Of a stretch of 64,000 nt of DNA, positions 27,001-34,701 are shown piece by piece. Origin of the DNA: Actinomyces sp. oral taxon 414 (lineage in GTDB: Bacteria; Actinomycetota; Actinomycetes; Actinomycetales; Actinomycetaceae); NCBI RefSeq assembly GCF_001278845.1, contig NZ_CP012590.1:2604001-2668000 (forward strand), written 5' to 3'. A model generated the notes under the pieces. The model made no database searches. It saw only the letters and a list, made by a program, of their open reading frames with translations, and was not told the DNA's origin. Within the stretch, counting starts at the first letter, position 1. Each line of letters starts with the position of its first letter. The translations under genes and the position numbers were made by a program.

Positions 27001-27699
27001 TCAGATCAGTCCGTGGCGCCGCTCCTGCTCCCGGCGCTGGAGCTGGAGCTGGAGCCTCTTGCGCGGGCCGTGCAGCTCGGTGTAGCGCCCCGTCTCCCGG
27101 GTGTAGCCGCGCGCGACGGCCCAGGCCCAGATCCTGTCGAGCTCCGCCATACCCTTGGCCTCGAGCCGCCTCAACGAGAGTCCCATCCAGGACAGGCTAT
27201 GGATGCCGACCGCCCCGCCCTCGGGGGTCACCAGCATGGCGCTGGCACCGCTGATGATGACCATGACTATTCCCCTGTAACGGCGCACGAAGAAACCGGT
27301 GCGCGAGGCCGGCCAGGGGTGGTCCCTGGTGCCGAGCAGGCTGCTCGTATGGATACCGCCGGCGTCCAGGGTGGTGCGCATGCTCAGCAGGACCGCCCCG
27401 AAGGCGAGGTGGGCCAGGCCCAGAAGACACACGATGAGACCGCCGGCGAACTTCCCGTCGACTAAGACGAGGACGCCCACTGCAAGGAGCAGCAGCCCGA
27501 AACTCCCGCTCAGGATCATGGTGAGGACGTAGTGCGGGGTGGCGGAGGCGCGGATGACGAGCGCCTCCTGCGAGATTGGAATCGGATAGCCCTCCAGCGG
27601 CAAACCGTCGTAGACGTCGGGGTCGGCGAAGACGGCGGGAGGCGCGTTGCGGTAACCGGGGCTCTGGTCCGGAAAGGCCTGCTGCGACATGTGCGACAT
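27001..27699 (-). CDS. PH-like membrane protein, RGYTRETGRYTEL type (paralogue 1)
   Basis: 232 residues, function unknown. Helices lie at about 57-77 (MILSGSFGLLLLAVGVLVLV) and 83-105. A PH-like beta domain follows with TTLDAGGIHTSSLLGTRDHP and VTPEGGAVGIH, then the C-terminal helix LDRIWAWAVARGYTRETGRY and a Gln/Arg-rich tail. It is clearly paralogous to 27840-28706: the C-terminal half is near-identical. Both start with MSQQ/Pro-rich N-termini. A second ATG three codons in is possible. Same broad class as 25355-25984. Confidence 0.7.
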   Translation of the reverse strand: MSHMSQQAFPDQSPGYRNAPPAVFADPDVYDGLPLEGYPIPISQEALVIRASATPHYVLTMILSGSFGLLLLAVGVLVLVDGKFAGGLIVCLLGLAHLAFGAVLLSMRTTLDAGGIHTSSLLGTRDHPWPASRTGFFVRRYRGIVMVIISGASAMLVTPEGGAVGIHSLSWMGLSLRRLEAKGMAELDRIWAWAVARGYTRETGRYTELHGPRKRLQLQLQRREQERRHGLI

Positions 27700-27839
27700 G
27701 GTCGAGTTCTCTCAGTGTGATGCGGATCTTCTGATCGGGGGTTGAGGGCGGCGGGACGAGGCGCCGTGGGCGTCAAGTCCCAGGATCCCCGCGCCCCTCA
27801 GACCCGACGCCGAGGCCGTCTGCTCCCCCGTCTCCCTCA

Positions 27840-28706
27840 CTACTGGTCGCGCAGCTCGGTGTAGCGCCCCGTCTCCCGGGTGTAGCCGCGCGCGACGGCC
27901 CAGGCCCAGATCCTGTCGAGATCCCGCGTCCCCTTGGCCTCGAGTCGTCTTCTCAAGAACCCCACCCGGGTCGGGTCGGTGAGGCGAACCGTCCTGCCCT
28001 CGGGAGTCACCATGACGATCTTGGCCCTCTTGACGATCAGGAACGCGGCTACGACCATGACGATGACGACCAGGCACCCGATCCCATCCGCCGCCTCCAA
28101 CAGGTCCACGAGGATCACGCTGCTGGTCGCGTGCACGTGGAGGCTCCTGCGCGAGGCCGGCCAGGGGTGGTCACTGCTACCGAACACGCCGCGCACATGG
28201 ATCCCGCGGGCGTCCAGGACGGTGCGCCTGCTCAGCATGAACGGCACGGCGGCGAGGAGGAGCAGGTAGGGCAGGCCCAGGAGGAGGACGCTGACGATCC
28301 TGAGGGAGTGGCCGATGCCACTCCCGCCGCTCGTGAGGCGCGAGAGACTCCACACGAGGAGGAGAACCCCGGTCGCTATGATCACGATCACGATGAAGGC
28401 GGTGGTGAACGCGGAGGAGGGTGTGGACCACCTACGAAGGACGATCGCCTCCTGCGCCACGGAGATCGGGCCGTCCCCGGGCGGCAGGCCCGCAGAGACG
28501 GGGCCCGCGGGGACCGGGCCCGCGGGGGCGAAGCCCGCAGGGACCGGCGCGGAGGCGGGAACGGGGGTTGCGCGGGCGGGGACCGGCGCGGAGGCGGGAA
28601 CGGGGGTTGCGCGGGCGGGGACCGGCGCGGAGGCGGGCGGGACGCCGTAGTAGCCGGGGCGCCCGGAATATCCGGGGTTCTGGTTCGGGAGGGACTGCTG
28701 CGACAT
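27840..28706 (-). CDS. PH-like membrane protein, RGYTRETGRYTEL type (paralogue 2)
   Basis: 288 residues. The N-terminal 85 residues are Pro/Ala/Val rich with tandem copies of APVPARATPVPAS from a 39-bp DNA repeat. Two helices follow (AFIVIVIIATGVLLLVWSL; VSVLLLGLPYLLLLAAVPFM), then a PH-like region with TVLDARGIHVRGVFGSSDHP, a third hydrophobic stretch (LVVIVMVVAAFLIV) and the end RIWAWAVARGYTRETGRYTE shared with paralogue 1. Gap to paralogue 1 is 140 bases. The tandem pair repeats the pattern seen at 9-12 kb with a different subfamily. Confidence 0.7.
   Translation of the reverse strand: MSQQSLPNQNPGYSGRPGYYGVPPASAPVPARATPVPASAPVPARATPVPASAPVPAGFAPAGPVPAGPVSAGLPPGDGPISVAQEAIVLRRWSTPSSAFTTAFIVIVIIATGVLLLVWSLSRLTSGGSGIGHSLRIVSVLLLGLPYLLLLAAVPFMLSRRTVLDARGIHVRGVFGSSDHPWPASRRSLHVHATSSVILVDLLEAADGIGCLVVIVMVVAAFLIVKRAKIVMVTPEGRTVRLTDPTRVGFLRRRLEAKGTRDLDRIWAWAVARGYTRETGRYTELRDQ
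28541..28636. repeat. 39-bp coding tandem repeat
   Basis: Two complete and one partial copy of a 39-bp unit (28541-28579, 28580-28618, 28619 on) inside the N-terminal part of the gene at 27840-28706. In-frame unit change would only alter the linker length. Confidence 0.75.
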
Positions 28707-28870
28707 GGACGGGACGCTGTTTCCTGGTGGCGGTGGGCGGATCAGCGCCAGGCTAGTGGTGACGGGGCTGCGCTGGTACGGGGATCTCGCCCCATGGCGC
28801 GCCCGCCCGGCGGCCCGTCCTCGACGACCCGTCCGCCGGGGCGCGCGCGGTCTGCGGATAGGATGCGCCC

Positions 28871-29314
28871 ATGCGTGCCGCCCTTCCGATCCTGCTCCTG
28901 GCGCTGACGATCTACGCCCTCCTCGACTGCGCCCGCACGCCGGAGGAGCTGATGCCGGCCCGCATGCCCAAGCTCGTGTGGATCTTCCTCATTGTGGTCG
29001 CCATAGGCATCGGCCCGATCGCGTGGATCATTGTCAGCCGGGTCAAGGCGGCCGAGGAGCGCGGCGGCGTCGTCGAGCCGACGGTGTGGTCCTCCAAGGA
29101 GGGCACGCAGTTCCGCCGCCCCGAGCGGCCGCGCCCGGTGGCGCCCGACGACGACCCGGAGTTCCTGCGGAGCCTGGAGCGCGACATCCGCCGCAAGCGC
29201 CGTCGCGAGGACCGGGACGGGGACGACGTCGGAAACGCCGATGCCGGAGACGCCGGCGCCGGCGGCGCGGAGGGCACCGGCTCCGCCGCCGACTCCCCCG
29301 AGGACGGGGCCTGA
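28871..29314 (+). CDS. PLDc_N-domain membrane protein
   Basis: 147 residues. Two helices (PILLLALTIYALLDCAR; KLVWIFLIVVAIGIGPIAWI) with the Cys-Ala-Arg and PxAWI spacing of the phospholipase D N-terminal (PLDc_N) family. No nuclease domain follows. The C-terminal half is charged, then Ala/Gly/Asp rich. AGGA precedes the ATG by eight bases. It is divergent from the PH-like gene at 27840-28706 and convergent with 29397-30110. The last codons and stop are repeated 54 bases downstream. Role unknown. Confidence 0.7.
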   Translation: MRAALPILLLALTIYALLDCARTPEELMPARMPKLVWIFLIVVAIGIGPIAWIIVSRVKAAEERGGVVEPTVWSSKEGTQFRRPERPRPVAPDDDPEFLRSLERDIRRKRRREDRDGDDVGNADAGDAGAGGAEGTGSAADSPEDGA

Positions 29315-29377
29315 GCCGGCCCGGGCCCGCATGGCCGGGTCGGCGCGGCCCGACTCCCCCGAGGACGGGGCGTGAGC
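29296..29377. repeat. Duplicated 3' end of the PLDc_N gene
   Basis: The last about 25 bases of the gene including stop (GACTCCCCCGAGGACGGGGC then TGAGC) recur 54 bases downstream with one change, a tandem duplication covering the stop codon. Confidence 0.65.
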
Positions 29378-29396
29378 GTCCGCGCGGGCAGTCGGG

Positions 29397-30110
29397 TCAG
29401 CGCAGTTCCGGCGGGATGAGGCGCGGCCAGGCGGAGGTGTCGACGTCGTAGCCGTGGGCGGCGGCGTGGACGAACCAGTCCCCCGGCAGCCAGGTGCGCC
29501 CGGCGACCTGCGGGTGCTCGGGCAGGTAGCGCGCCGACCACAGGACGAGGACGAGTTCGGCCCACTGCCCCCGCAGCTTCCAGCGCGCCGAGCCGTTGGC
29601 GTTGGCGGCCGCCATGACGACCTCGCCGGTGCCGGTGAGCTGGACCTCCTGGACGTCGGCGAAGGAGATCGGCATGATGCCCTCGCCCGTGCCCAGGTAG
29701 ATCCCGTGGGTGGACACGGTCAGGCGGGCATTGGCCAGGTGGCGCCACTTTTCGACGGCGTCGGCCCGCGCGGCCCGACGGCGGCGGGAGTTGAGGTAGG
29801 CCTGGCCGCCGAAGAAGGCGGCCGTCAGCGCCAGGCCCACGGGCCCGCCGGCGAGGAAGAAGCCGCGCGAGGGGTTGTAGACGGCGTCGCCACGGCGCCA
29901 CACGAGCAGTTCGGCGTCGCAGGTGGCGAGCATGGTCTCGTCGGCGGCGAAGGCGCGGCGCACCGGGTCGATGACGGGCGAGACGGGGTTGGGGCGCCGG
30001 CCGCGCGCCAGGGCGGTGAGCACCCCGGCCGTGTTCCACCACACGAAGTCCTGCCCGGTCCACTCCCGCCGGACGGCGGGCCGGGCGGGGACGATTTCGG
30101 CGCCGGTCAC
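29397..30110 (-). CDS. PH-like/uncharacterised protein, translationally coupled to phosphatase
   Basis: 237 residues. A single short hydrophobic segment (about 98-115, GFFLAGGPVGLALTAAFFGG) is followed by a PH-like beta region (ARLTVSTHGIYLGTGEGIMP, ISFADVQEVQLTGTGEVV) and a C-terminal helix region. The GTG start at 30110 overlaps the TGA of the phosphoglycerate-mutase-family gene by four bases and has GGGGGAGG upstream, so the two are coupled. It resembles other PH-like proteins here but is more distant. Function unknown. Confidence 0.65.
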   Translation of the reverse strand: MTGAEIVPARPAVRREWTGQDFVWWNTAGVLTALARGRRPNPVSPVIDPVRRAFAADETMLATCDAELLVWRRGDAVYNPSRGFFLAGGPVGLALTAAFFGGQAYLNSRRRRAARADAVEKWRHLANARLTVSTHGIYLGTGEGIMPISFADVQEVQLTGTGEVVMAAANANGSARWKLRGQWAELVLVLWSARYLPEHPQVAGRTWLPGDWFVHAAAHGYDVDTSAWPRLIPPELR

Positions 30111-30850
30111 GCCGTGGCCTCCCCCGGTCCGGTCTCCCCCGCCCCGGCCCGACCCGGCGCCGCCTCCCCCGCCCCGGCCCGCCCGACCTTCTCGGCGGCG
30201 GCGGAGGTCCCGGGGACCATGTCCTCGGCCCGGCGCAGCAGGTCCCCGGCCGGCTCCCAGTAGGACAGGCCCACGAGGGTGGCGTCGTCGAAGGTGAGCG
30301 AGGTCAGCGAGGCCAGGGAGCACTGGCGGCGCCGGGGGTCGTGGGTGAGCGGGCGGCCCTCCAGCCACAGGCGGGTCGCCCAGATGGGCAGCTGGTGGGA
30401 CACGAGGAGCGCCTCGTGCCCGGCGAAGCGCGCGCGGGCGTCGCGCACGGCGGCGGACACGCGCACGACGAGGTCGGCGTAGGGCTCCCCCCAGCTCGGG
30501 CGCAGGGGGTTGAGGTAGTACGCCCAGTACCTGGGGTGGGCCAGCAGCCAGCGGTTGCGGTTGACGGGCACGCCCTCGAAGCGGTTGTCGGCCTCGGTGA
30601 GCCTGGCGTCGGCGTCCGCCCGCAGGCCGAAGGCGGCGGCCGTGGGGGCCCCGGTCTCGACGGCGCGCTCGAGGGGGGAGGTGACGACGCCGACGACGTC
30701 GTGCCCGGAGGCGGACAGGACGTCGGCGACCTGGGCGGCCATCTCGCGGCCGAGGTCGGACAGGTGGTAGCCGGGCAGGCGACCGTAGAGGACGCCCTCG
30801 GGGTTGTGGACCTCGCCGTGCCGCATGAGATGGATCGTGGTGCGCGCCAT
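30107..30850 (-). CDS. Histidine phosphatase (phosphoglycerate mutase) family protein
   Basis: 247 residues. The catalytic motif LMRHGE has the phosphorylated histidine at about residue 10. [28 protein letters not shown] and [10 protein letters not shown] supply the other conserved Arg, Arg/Glu and His. Substrate cannot be read from sequence; actinobacterial members include sugar-phosphate phosphatases. The C-terminal 40 residues are low complexity. It is divergent from dapD by 71 bases and coupled to the downstream gene by a GTGA overlap. Confidence 0.85.
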   Translation of the reverse strand: MARTTIHLMRHGEVHNPEGVLYGRLPGYHLSDLGREMAAQVADVLSASGHDVVGVVTSPLERAVETGAPTAAAFGLRADADARLTEADNRFEGVPVNRNRWLLAHPRYWAYYLNPLRPSWGEPYADLVVRVSAAVRDARARFAGHEALLVSHQLPIWATRLWLEGRPLTHDPRRRQCSLASLTSLTFDDATLVGLSYWEPAGDLLRRAEDMVPGTSAAAEKVGRAGAGEAAPGRAGAGETGPGEATA

Positions 30851-30921
30851 GGGCCGATTCTCGCATGACCGCGATCCGGGAAGGACGGCGCGCGCGAGCC
30901 CGGTCCCGTAAGGTGGGCGCC

Positions 30922-31905
30922 ATGACGACTCGTAGCGCATGGGCCCTCGGTCTGGCGACCGTGACCGACGACGGCAACACCCTCGATGTCTGGTACCCCC
31001 GGCCGATCCTGGGCGACGCGCCCGACGACGGCGACGCCGAACTGCTGGCGCGGCTGACCTCCATGGAAACCAAGGACGCGGCCCGCGGGGTGCACACGAG
31101 CGTGGTGCGCACCTGGGCGGACCTCGACGACGCCCCCCAGACGGTGGCGGGCGCCTACCTGCGCCTGCACGTCCTGTCCCACCGGCTGGTCGAGCCGAAC
31201 ACGGTCAACCTGGACGGGATCTTCTCCCGCCTGCCCAATGTGGTGTGGACCTCGGTCGGGCCCTGCGCCGCGGAGGACTTCGAGACCACACGCACGCGTC
31301 TGCGCGCCGCCCTGGGCCGCTCGGTCCAGGTCAATTCGGTGGACAAGTTCCCCCGCATGACCGACTACGTCCTGCCCTCGGGGGTGCGCATCGGCAATGC
31401 CGCGCACGTGCGCCTGGGCGCCTACCTGGCGGAGGGCACCACGGTCATGCACGCCGGCTTCGTCAACTACAACGCCGGCACGCTGGGGCGTTCCATGGTG
31501 GAGGGGCGGATCTCGCAGGGCGTGGTCATCGGGGACGGGTCCGACGTCGGCGGCGGCGCCTCGACGATGGGCATGCTCTCGGGTGGCGGGCGCCAGCGGG
31601 TCGCCCTGGGCGAGCGCTGCCTGCTGGGGGCCAACTCCGGCCTGGGGATCCCGCTGGGCGACGACTGCGTCGTCGAGGCGGGCCTGTACCTGACGGCCGG
31701 CACGAAGGTGTCCCTGCTGCCCTCGGGCGGCGTCATCCCCGGGCCGCACGGGCTGTTCAAGGAGCCGCGGGTCGTCTCGGCGCGCGAGCTGGCGGGCGCC
31801 TCGAACGTGCTCTTCCGCCGCAACTCGCAGTCGGGCGCCGTGGAGGCGCTGGCGCGCGGCGGCAAGGGCATCGAGCTCAACGCGGACCTGCACGGCAACC
31901 AGTGA
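30922..31905 (+). CDS. dapD: Tetrahydrodipicolinate N-succinyltransferase (actinobacterial type)
   Basis: 327 residues. It makes N-succinyl-2-amino-6-ketopimelate in the succinylase branch of lysine/diaminopimelate synthesis. An N-terminal alpha/beta part (to about 155, [19 protein letters not shown]) precedes a left-handed beta-helix of hexapeptide repeats (about 165-285: [60 protein letters not shown]). This is the long actinobacterial DapD. The partner aminotransferase dapC is 14 kb away. Confidence 0.93.
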   Translation: MTTRSAWALGLATVTDDGNTLDVWYPRPILGDAPDDGDAELLARLTSMETKDAARGVHTSVVRTWADLDDAPQTVAGAYLRLHVLSHRLVEPNTVNLDGIFSRLPNVVWTSVGPCAAEDFETTRTRLRAALGRSVQVNSVDKFPRMTDYVLPSGVRIGNAAHVRLGAYLAEGTTVMHAGFVNYNAGTLGRSMVEGRISQGVVIGDGSDVGGGASTMGMLSGGGRQRVALGERCLLGANSGLGIPLGDDCVVEAGLYLTAGTKVSLLPSGGVIPGPHGLFKEPRVVSARELAGASNVLFRRNSQSGAVEALARGGKGIELNADLHGNQ

Positions 31906-32030
31906 GCCGCCCCGGCGCCGCCGGTAAGACCGGCTCCGGCGCCCTTCGCACCGGCACCGGCTCCGAACCGCCCCGGCTCCGCCGGTAAGACCGCCCGCCA
32001 CGCGCCGTCCGCCTGCGCGTCCCGCCGGCC

Positions 32031-32190
32031 CCGGGGGAGTCGATTCGGTGATGTCACCTCAGCTCACATTGTGCGAGCTCAGCTCACGCGAATTGAGCTC
32101 AGGTGGATTCTGTCAAGCTGAGCTCACATCGTGCGAGCCAGAATGGATTCTGTTGAGCAGACCTGGATTCGTGCGAGCCAGGCTCAACAC
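32031..32190 (-). repeat. Family D GAGCTC-rich block, copy 2 (inverted)
   Basis: Reverse-complement orientation relative to copy 1. It shares private variants with copy 3 (GACAGAATCCACCTGAGCTC, GGCCGGCGGGACGCG), so copies 2 and 3 form a cognate inverted pair about 1.1 kb apart. Confidence 0.75.
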
Positions 32191-32421
32191 GCTTCGGAGG
32201 CGCGTCTTTTAGCGTGGCGACAATTCCCGCGGGGCTCCTCCCGGCGGCCCGCCCCGACTCCGGCCGGCTCGCCCCGACTCCGGCTGACCCGCGAGATCGC
32301 CGGGTGACCGTCGAGGCGGTGGTCTGTGGGCCCGGATCGACGCGGTGAGAGGGATGGGTGGGCATGTGGTGGTACTGGTGAGGCTGGTGGGATGTTCCGG
32401 GGCGGGGTCATGTCCCAGGGG

Positions 32422-32500
32422 GCCGGTCGCGGCCATCGCGGACCGCGGCAACGGAACCGCCCCGGAGTATCTCCAGTGGCCCGGTGAGAAAGGGCTCACC
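32422..32500 (+). repeat. Family G repeat, copy 1
   Basis: GCGGCCATCGCGGACCGCGG, then CTCCAGTGG, then GGTGAGAAAGGGCTCACC (itself a hairpin). A similar block is inverted at 48322-48400. Confidence 0.55.
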
Positions 32501-32585
32501 ATGAGACACGTCGGGACAAGAGGAGCACCGACTGGAAGGCGAGAAGCGGGCGTCGGCCACCTTTTTTGAGCCACCGGGTCACCCC

Positions 32586-32720
32586 GCCTACCGGTCCGGC
32601 CGTGTCTGCTACGCCCTTTTCCGTCTACTACGCCCCTTCACCCTCTGCTACGCTCCTTTTTATCGTACAGTAGAGGGTAAAAGGGCGTAGCAGACGAAAA
32701 GAGGCGTAGGAGACAACGGG
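32586..32720. repeat. Family C palindromic repeat, copy 2
   Basis: Same units as 1601-1733 (TCTGCTACGCCCTTTTCCG, AAAGGGCGTAGCAGACG), able to form a long hairpin. Confidence 0.65.
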
Positions 32721-32840
32721 AAAAGCTCATTGTCGGTTTCGGATGGGTCTTCCTCGCCCGAGTGTTCGGGGGCGTTCGGATGCGTCTGCCGGGTGTGATG
32801 CGCGGGGTCGTTGAGGGCGGCGGGGGAGCAGCGCCCTGGT

Positions 32841-32956
32841 CCGCGAGATCGCCGGGTAACCCTCGAGATCGTCACTTAACCGCCGAGATCGCCGGGTAAC
32901 CCGCGAGATCGTCTGCTAGAGGTACGTTCTCGTGGGTTAAGTGGCGATCTCGCGGA
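32841..32956. repeat. Family E repeat, copy 1
   Basis: Repeated units GAGATCGCCGGGTAACC on the left and GGTTAAGTGGCGATCTCGCG on the right, around CTGCTAGAGGTACGTT. An imperfect stem of about 30 bp is possible. Copy 2 at 47892-47987 is in the opposite orientation. Confidence 0.65.
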
Positions 32957-33129
32957 TTGGGGCGCCTGCGCGCGGGCCGGGCGGGGCTCGGGCGGGGCCG
33001 GCGCGGTCGAACGGGGCGCTCGCCCGGTCTGCGACCGCCCTCCGCGCGGGTGTCCGCGCCGGTGTTGACGTCATGGACCTCGCCGAGGCGAGCAACCGCC
33101 CTCCCCACAGGGCCCGCGGCGGCGCCAGT

Positions 33130-33249
33130 TGTCCAAATCTGCCACAAAGGCCCCCATCGAGCCGAAACACCGGAAGAGAATCGTTAATATTCCGCGCTTT
33201 TCTTCGCGGCCGATCCCGGCCCGGAGCGCCTTTGTGGCAGATTTGGACA
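33130..33249. repeat. Family A palindromic element, copy 4
   Basis: Inverted ends and core as in other copies, followed by the GC-rich tail and inverted GGAAGGTTATTC motif, then family D copy 3 after 70 bases: the compound unit A-tail-D. Confidence 0.75.
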
Positions 33250-33319
33250 CGACCCCACCCCGGGTCGCCACAGGAGCCCCACCCGCACCACTCGGACGAT
33301 CCCAGAATAACCTTCCAGG

Positions 33320-33470
33320 CCTGCTCAACAGAATCCATCCTGGCTCGCACGATGTGAGCTGAGCTTGACAGAATCCACCTGAGCTCAATTCGCGTGAGCT
33401 GAGCTCGCACAATGTGAGCTGAGGTGACATCACCGAATCGACTCCCCGGGGCCGGCGGGACGCGGGTGCG
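33320..33470 (+). repeat. Family D GAGCTC-rich block, copy 3
   Basis: Same orientation as copy 1 and inverted relative to copy 2. It ends GGTGACATCACCGAATCG and ACTCCCC, then GGGCCGGCGGGACGCG shared with copy 2. Confidence 0.75.
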
Positions 33471-33823
33471 CGCCATGGGCGAGTGGGTCGGCAACGACGA
33501 CTCCCCCGAGGGTGTGCCGCGGGAGTTCTCGCCGAGGACGATGCCAATGACCGGGCCAAGGGCCGGGGCGCCGGCTTCTCGGGGCCGCGCCCGCCGTACC
33601 GGCCCAGCAGATCCTGACCGGGCTCGGCTGGCGCCGGACGACCCGCTCCCCCGTGGACGGCCCGGCCTGCCGCGACCAGCTGGCCCAGTGGGAGTAGGAC
33701 GGCCCGCTCCCCCGTGGACGGCGCGCCCTCCATGGATGGAAGACGGCTCGGTTCGGCGGGCGCCGTGGTCGGTGAGGTGCGGCCCGCCCCCATGGACGGA
33801 GGCCAGATGTGAGACGACCGGGC

Positions 33824-33849
33824 TCACACTGTGAAACAGAACGTTCACA
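33824..33849 (+). promoter_or_regulatory. Nested dyads upstream of sdhC
   Basis: TCACA-C-TGTGA (33824-33834) is followed by TTCACA, so that TGTGAA (33830-33835) also pairs with TTCACA (33844-33849). The half-site TGTGA/TCACA is the CRP/GlxR type, but the spacing is not the usual six bases, so the regulator is uncertain. It lies about 70 bases before the sdhC start. Confidence 0.35.
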
Positions 33850-33918
33850 CCCCGTGTCGTCATCGCGATGTTCGTTACCATGGTGGTGGGTCGTTCTTCA
33901 CTGGCGAGAGGAGGCCCA

Positions 33919-34701
33919 ATGACGACGACGTCCACCGCCCCCCGGGCCCCCGAGACCACCCGCCCCGCCGGGGACGCGCTGCCTGCCCGGCGCAGGCGCC
34001 GCACCCCCGTGTGGGCCTCCTACCGCGTCCTGAAGGCGACCATGGCCGTCACGGGCACGATCATGGCCCTGTTCGTCGTGGTCCACATGATCGGCAATCT
34101 CAAGGTCTTCATGGGCCCAGAGGCCTTCAACGGCTACGCCGCCTGGCTGCGGGAAGTCGCCTACCCGCTCCTGCCGCACGAGGGCCTCCTGTGGATTATG
34201 CGCATGGCGCTGGGCGCGTGCATAGTGCTGCACGTGGCCGCGGGGATCGCGCTGTGGCGGCGCGGAAGGGGCGCGCGCGGGGCCTTCCGACGACGCTCCC
34301 TGCCCGCCCGCACCATTGGCGCCCGCTCTATGATCCTCACCGGCGCCCTCATCGGCGTCTTCGTCCTGGTCCACCTCCTCGACCTGACTATCGGCCGTCT
34401 CGTCGCCTCCGAGAGTTTCCAAGCGCCCACGACCTCGGGCGGCGAGCTGCAGGTCAGCGCCTACCACAACCTCGTGGCGAGCCTGTCGCGCCCGGGCATG
34501 GCGGTCTTCTACAGCCTGATCATGCTGGCGCTGTCCCTTCACCTGGCGCAGGGCCTGTGGAACGTGGTCATCGACCTGGGCGGCACCGGCCCGAGGCTGC
34601 GCAGGGTGTGCCGCGCCCTCGCCCTGGCCGTGGCCCTGGCCATCGCCGTCGTCAACGGCCTGCTGCCCGTACTCATCTGCACGGGGGTGATCGGAGGATG
34701 A
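33919..34701 (+). CDS. sdhC: Succinate dehydrogenase/fumarate reductase cytochrome b subunit
   Basis: 260 residues with five hydrophobic helices (about 38-58, 92-115, 138-158, 195-215, 230-252), the single-subunit membrane anchor of the Bacillus/actinobacterial type. It carries haem b and reacts with menaquinone. Conserved histidines are visible in VVVHMIGNLKVF, CIVLHVAAG, VLVHLLDL, YHNLVASLS and LSLHLAQGLWN. GAGAGGAGGCCCA precedes the ATG; the earlier in-frame start lacks one. The stop overlaps the sdhA ATG (ATGA). First gene of the operon sdhCAB. Confidence 0.92.
   Translation: MTTTSTAPRAPETTRPAGDALPARRRRRTPVWASYRVLKATMAVTGTIMALFVVVHMIGNLKVFMGPEAFNGYAAWLREVAYPLLPHEGLLWIMRMALGACIVLHVAAGIALWRRGRGARGAFRRRSLPARTIGARSMILTGALIGVFVLVHLLDLTIGRLVASESFQAPTTSGGELQVSAYHNLVASLSRPGMAVFYSLIMLALSLHLAQGLWNVVIDLGGTGPRLRRVCRALALAVALAIAVVNGLLPVLICTGVIGG

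Larger units (their letters stand above)
31906..33918. other. Repeat nest 1 (gene-free, about 2 kb)
   Basis: No gene is supported between dapD and sdhC. Contents in order: family D (inverted), a lone GAGATCGCCGGGTGACC unit (32287-32309), a truncated family A tail on the minus strand (about 32364-32412), family G, family C, family E, family A copy 4 and family D again. The last 80 bases hold the sdhC control region. Confidence 0.6.

Noticed and set aside
33831..34697. Long upstream extension of the sdhA frame
   Set aside because: It lies entirely over sdhC in another frame; sdhA clearly starts at the ATGA overlap.
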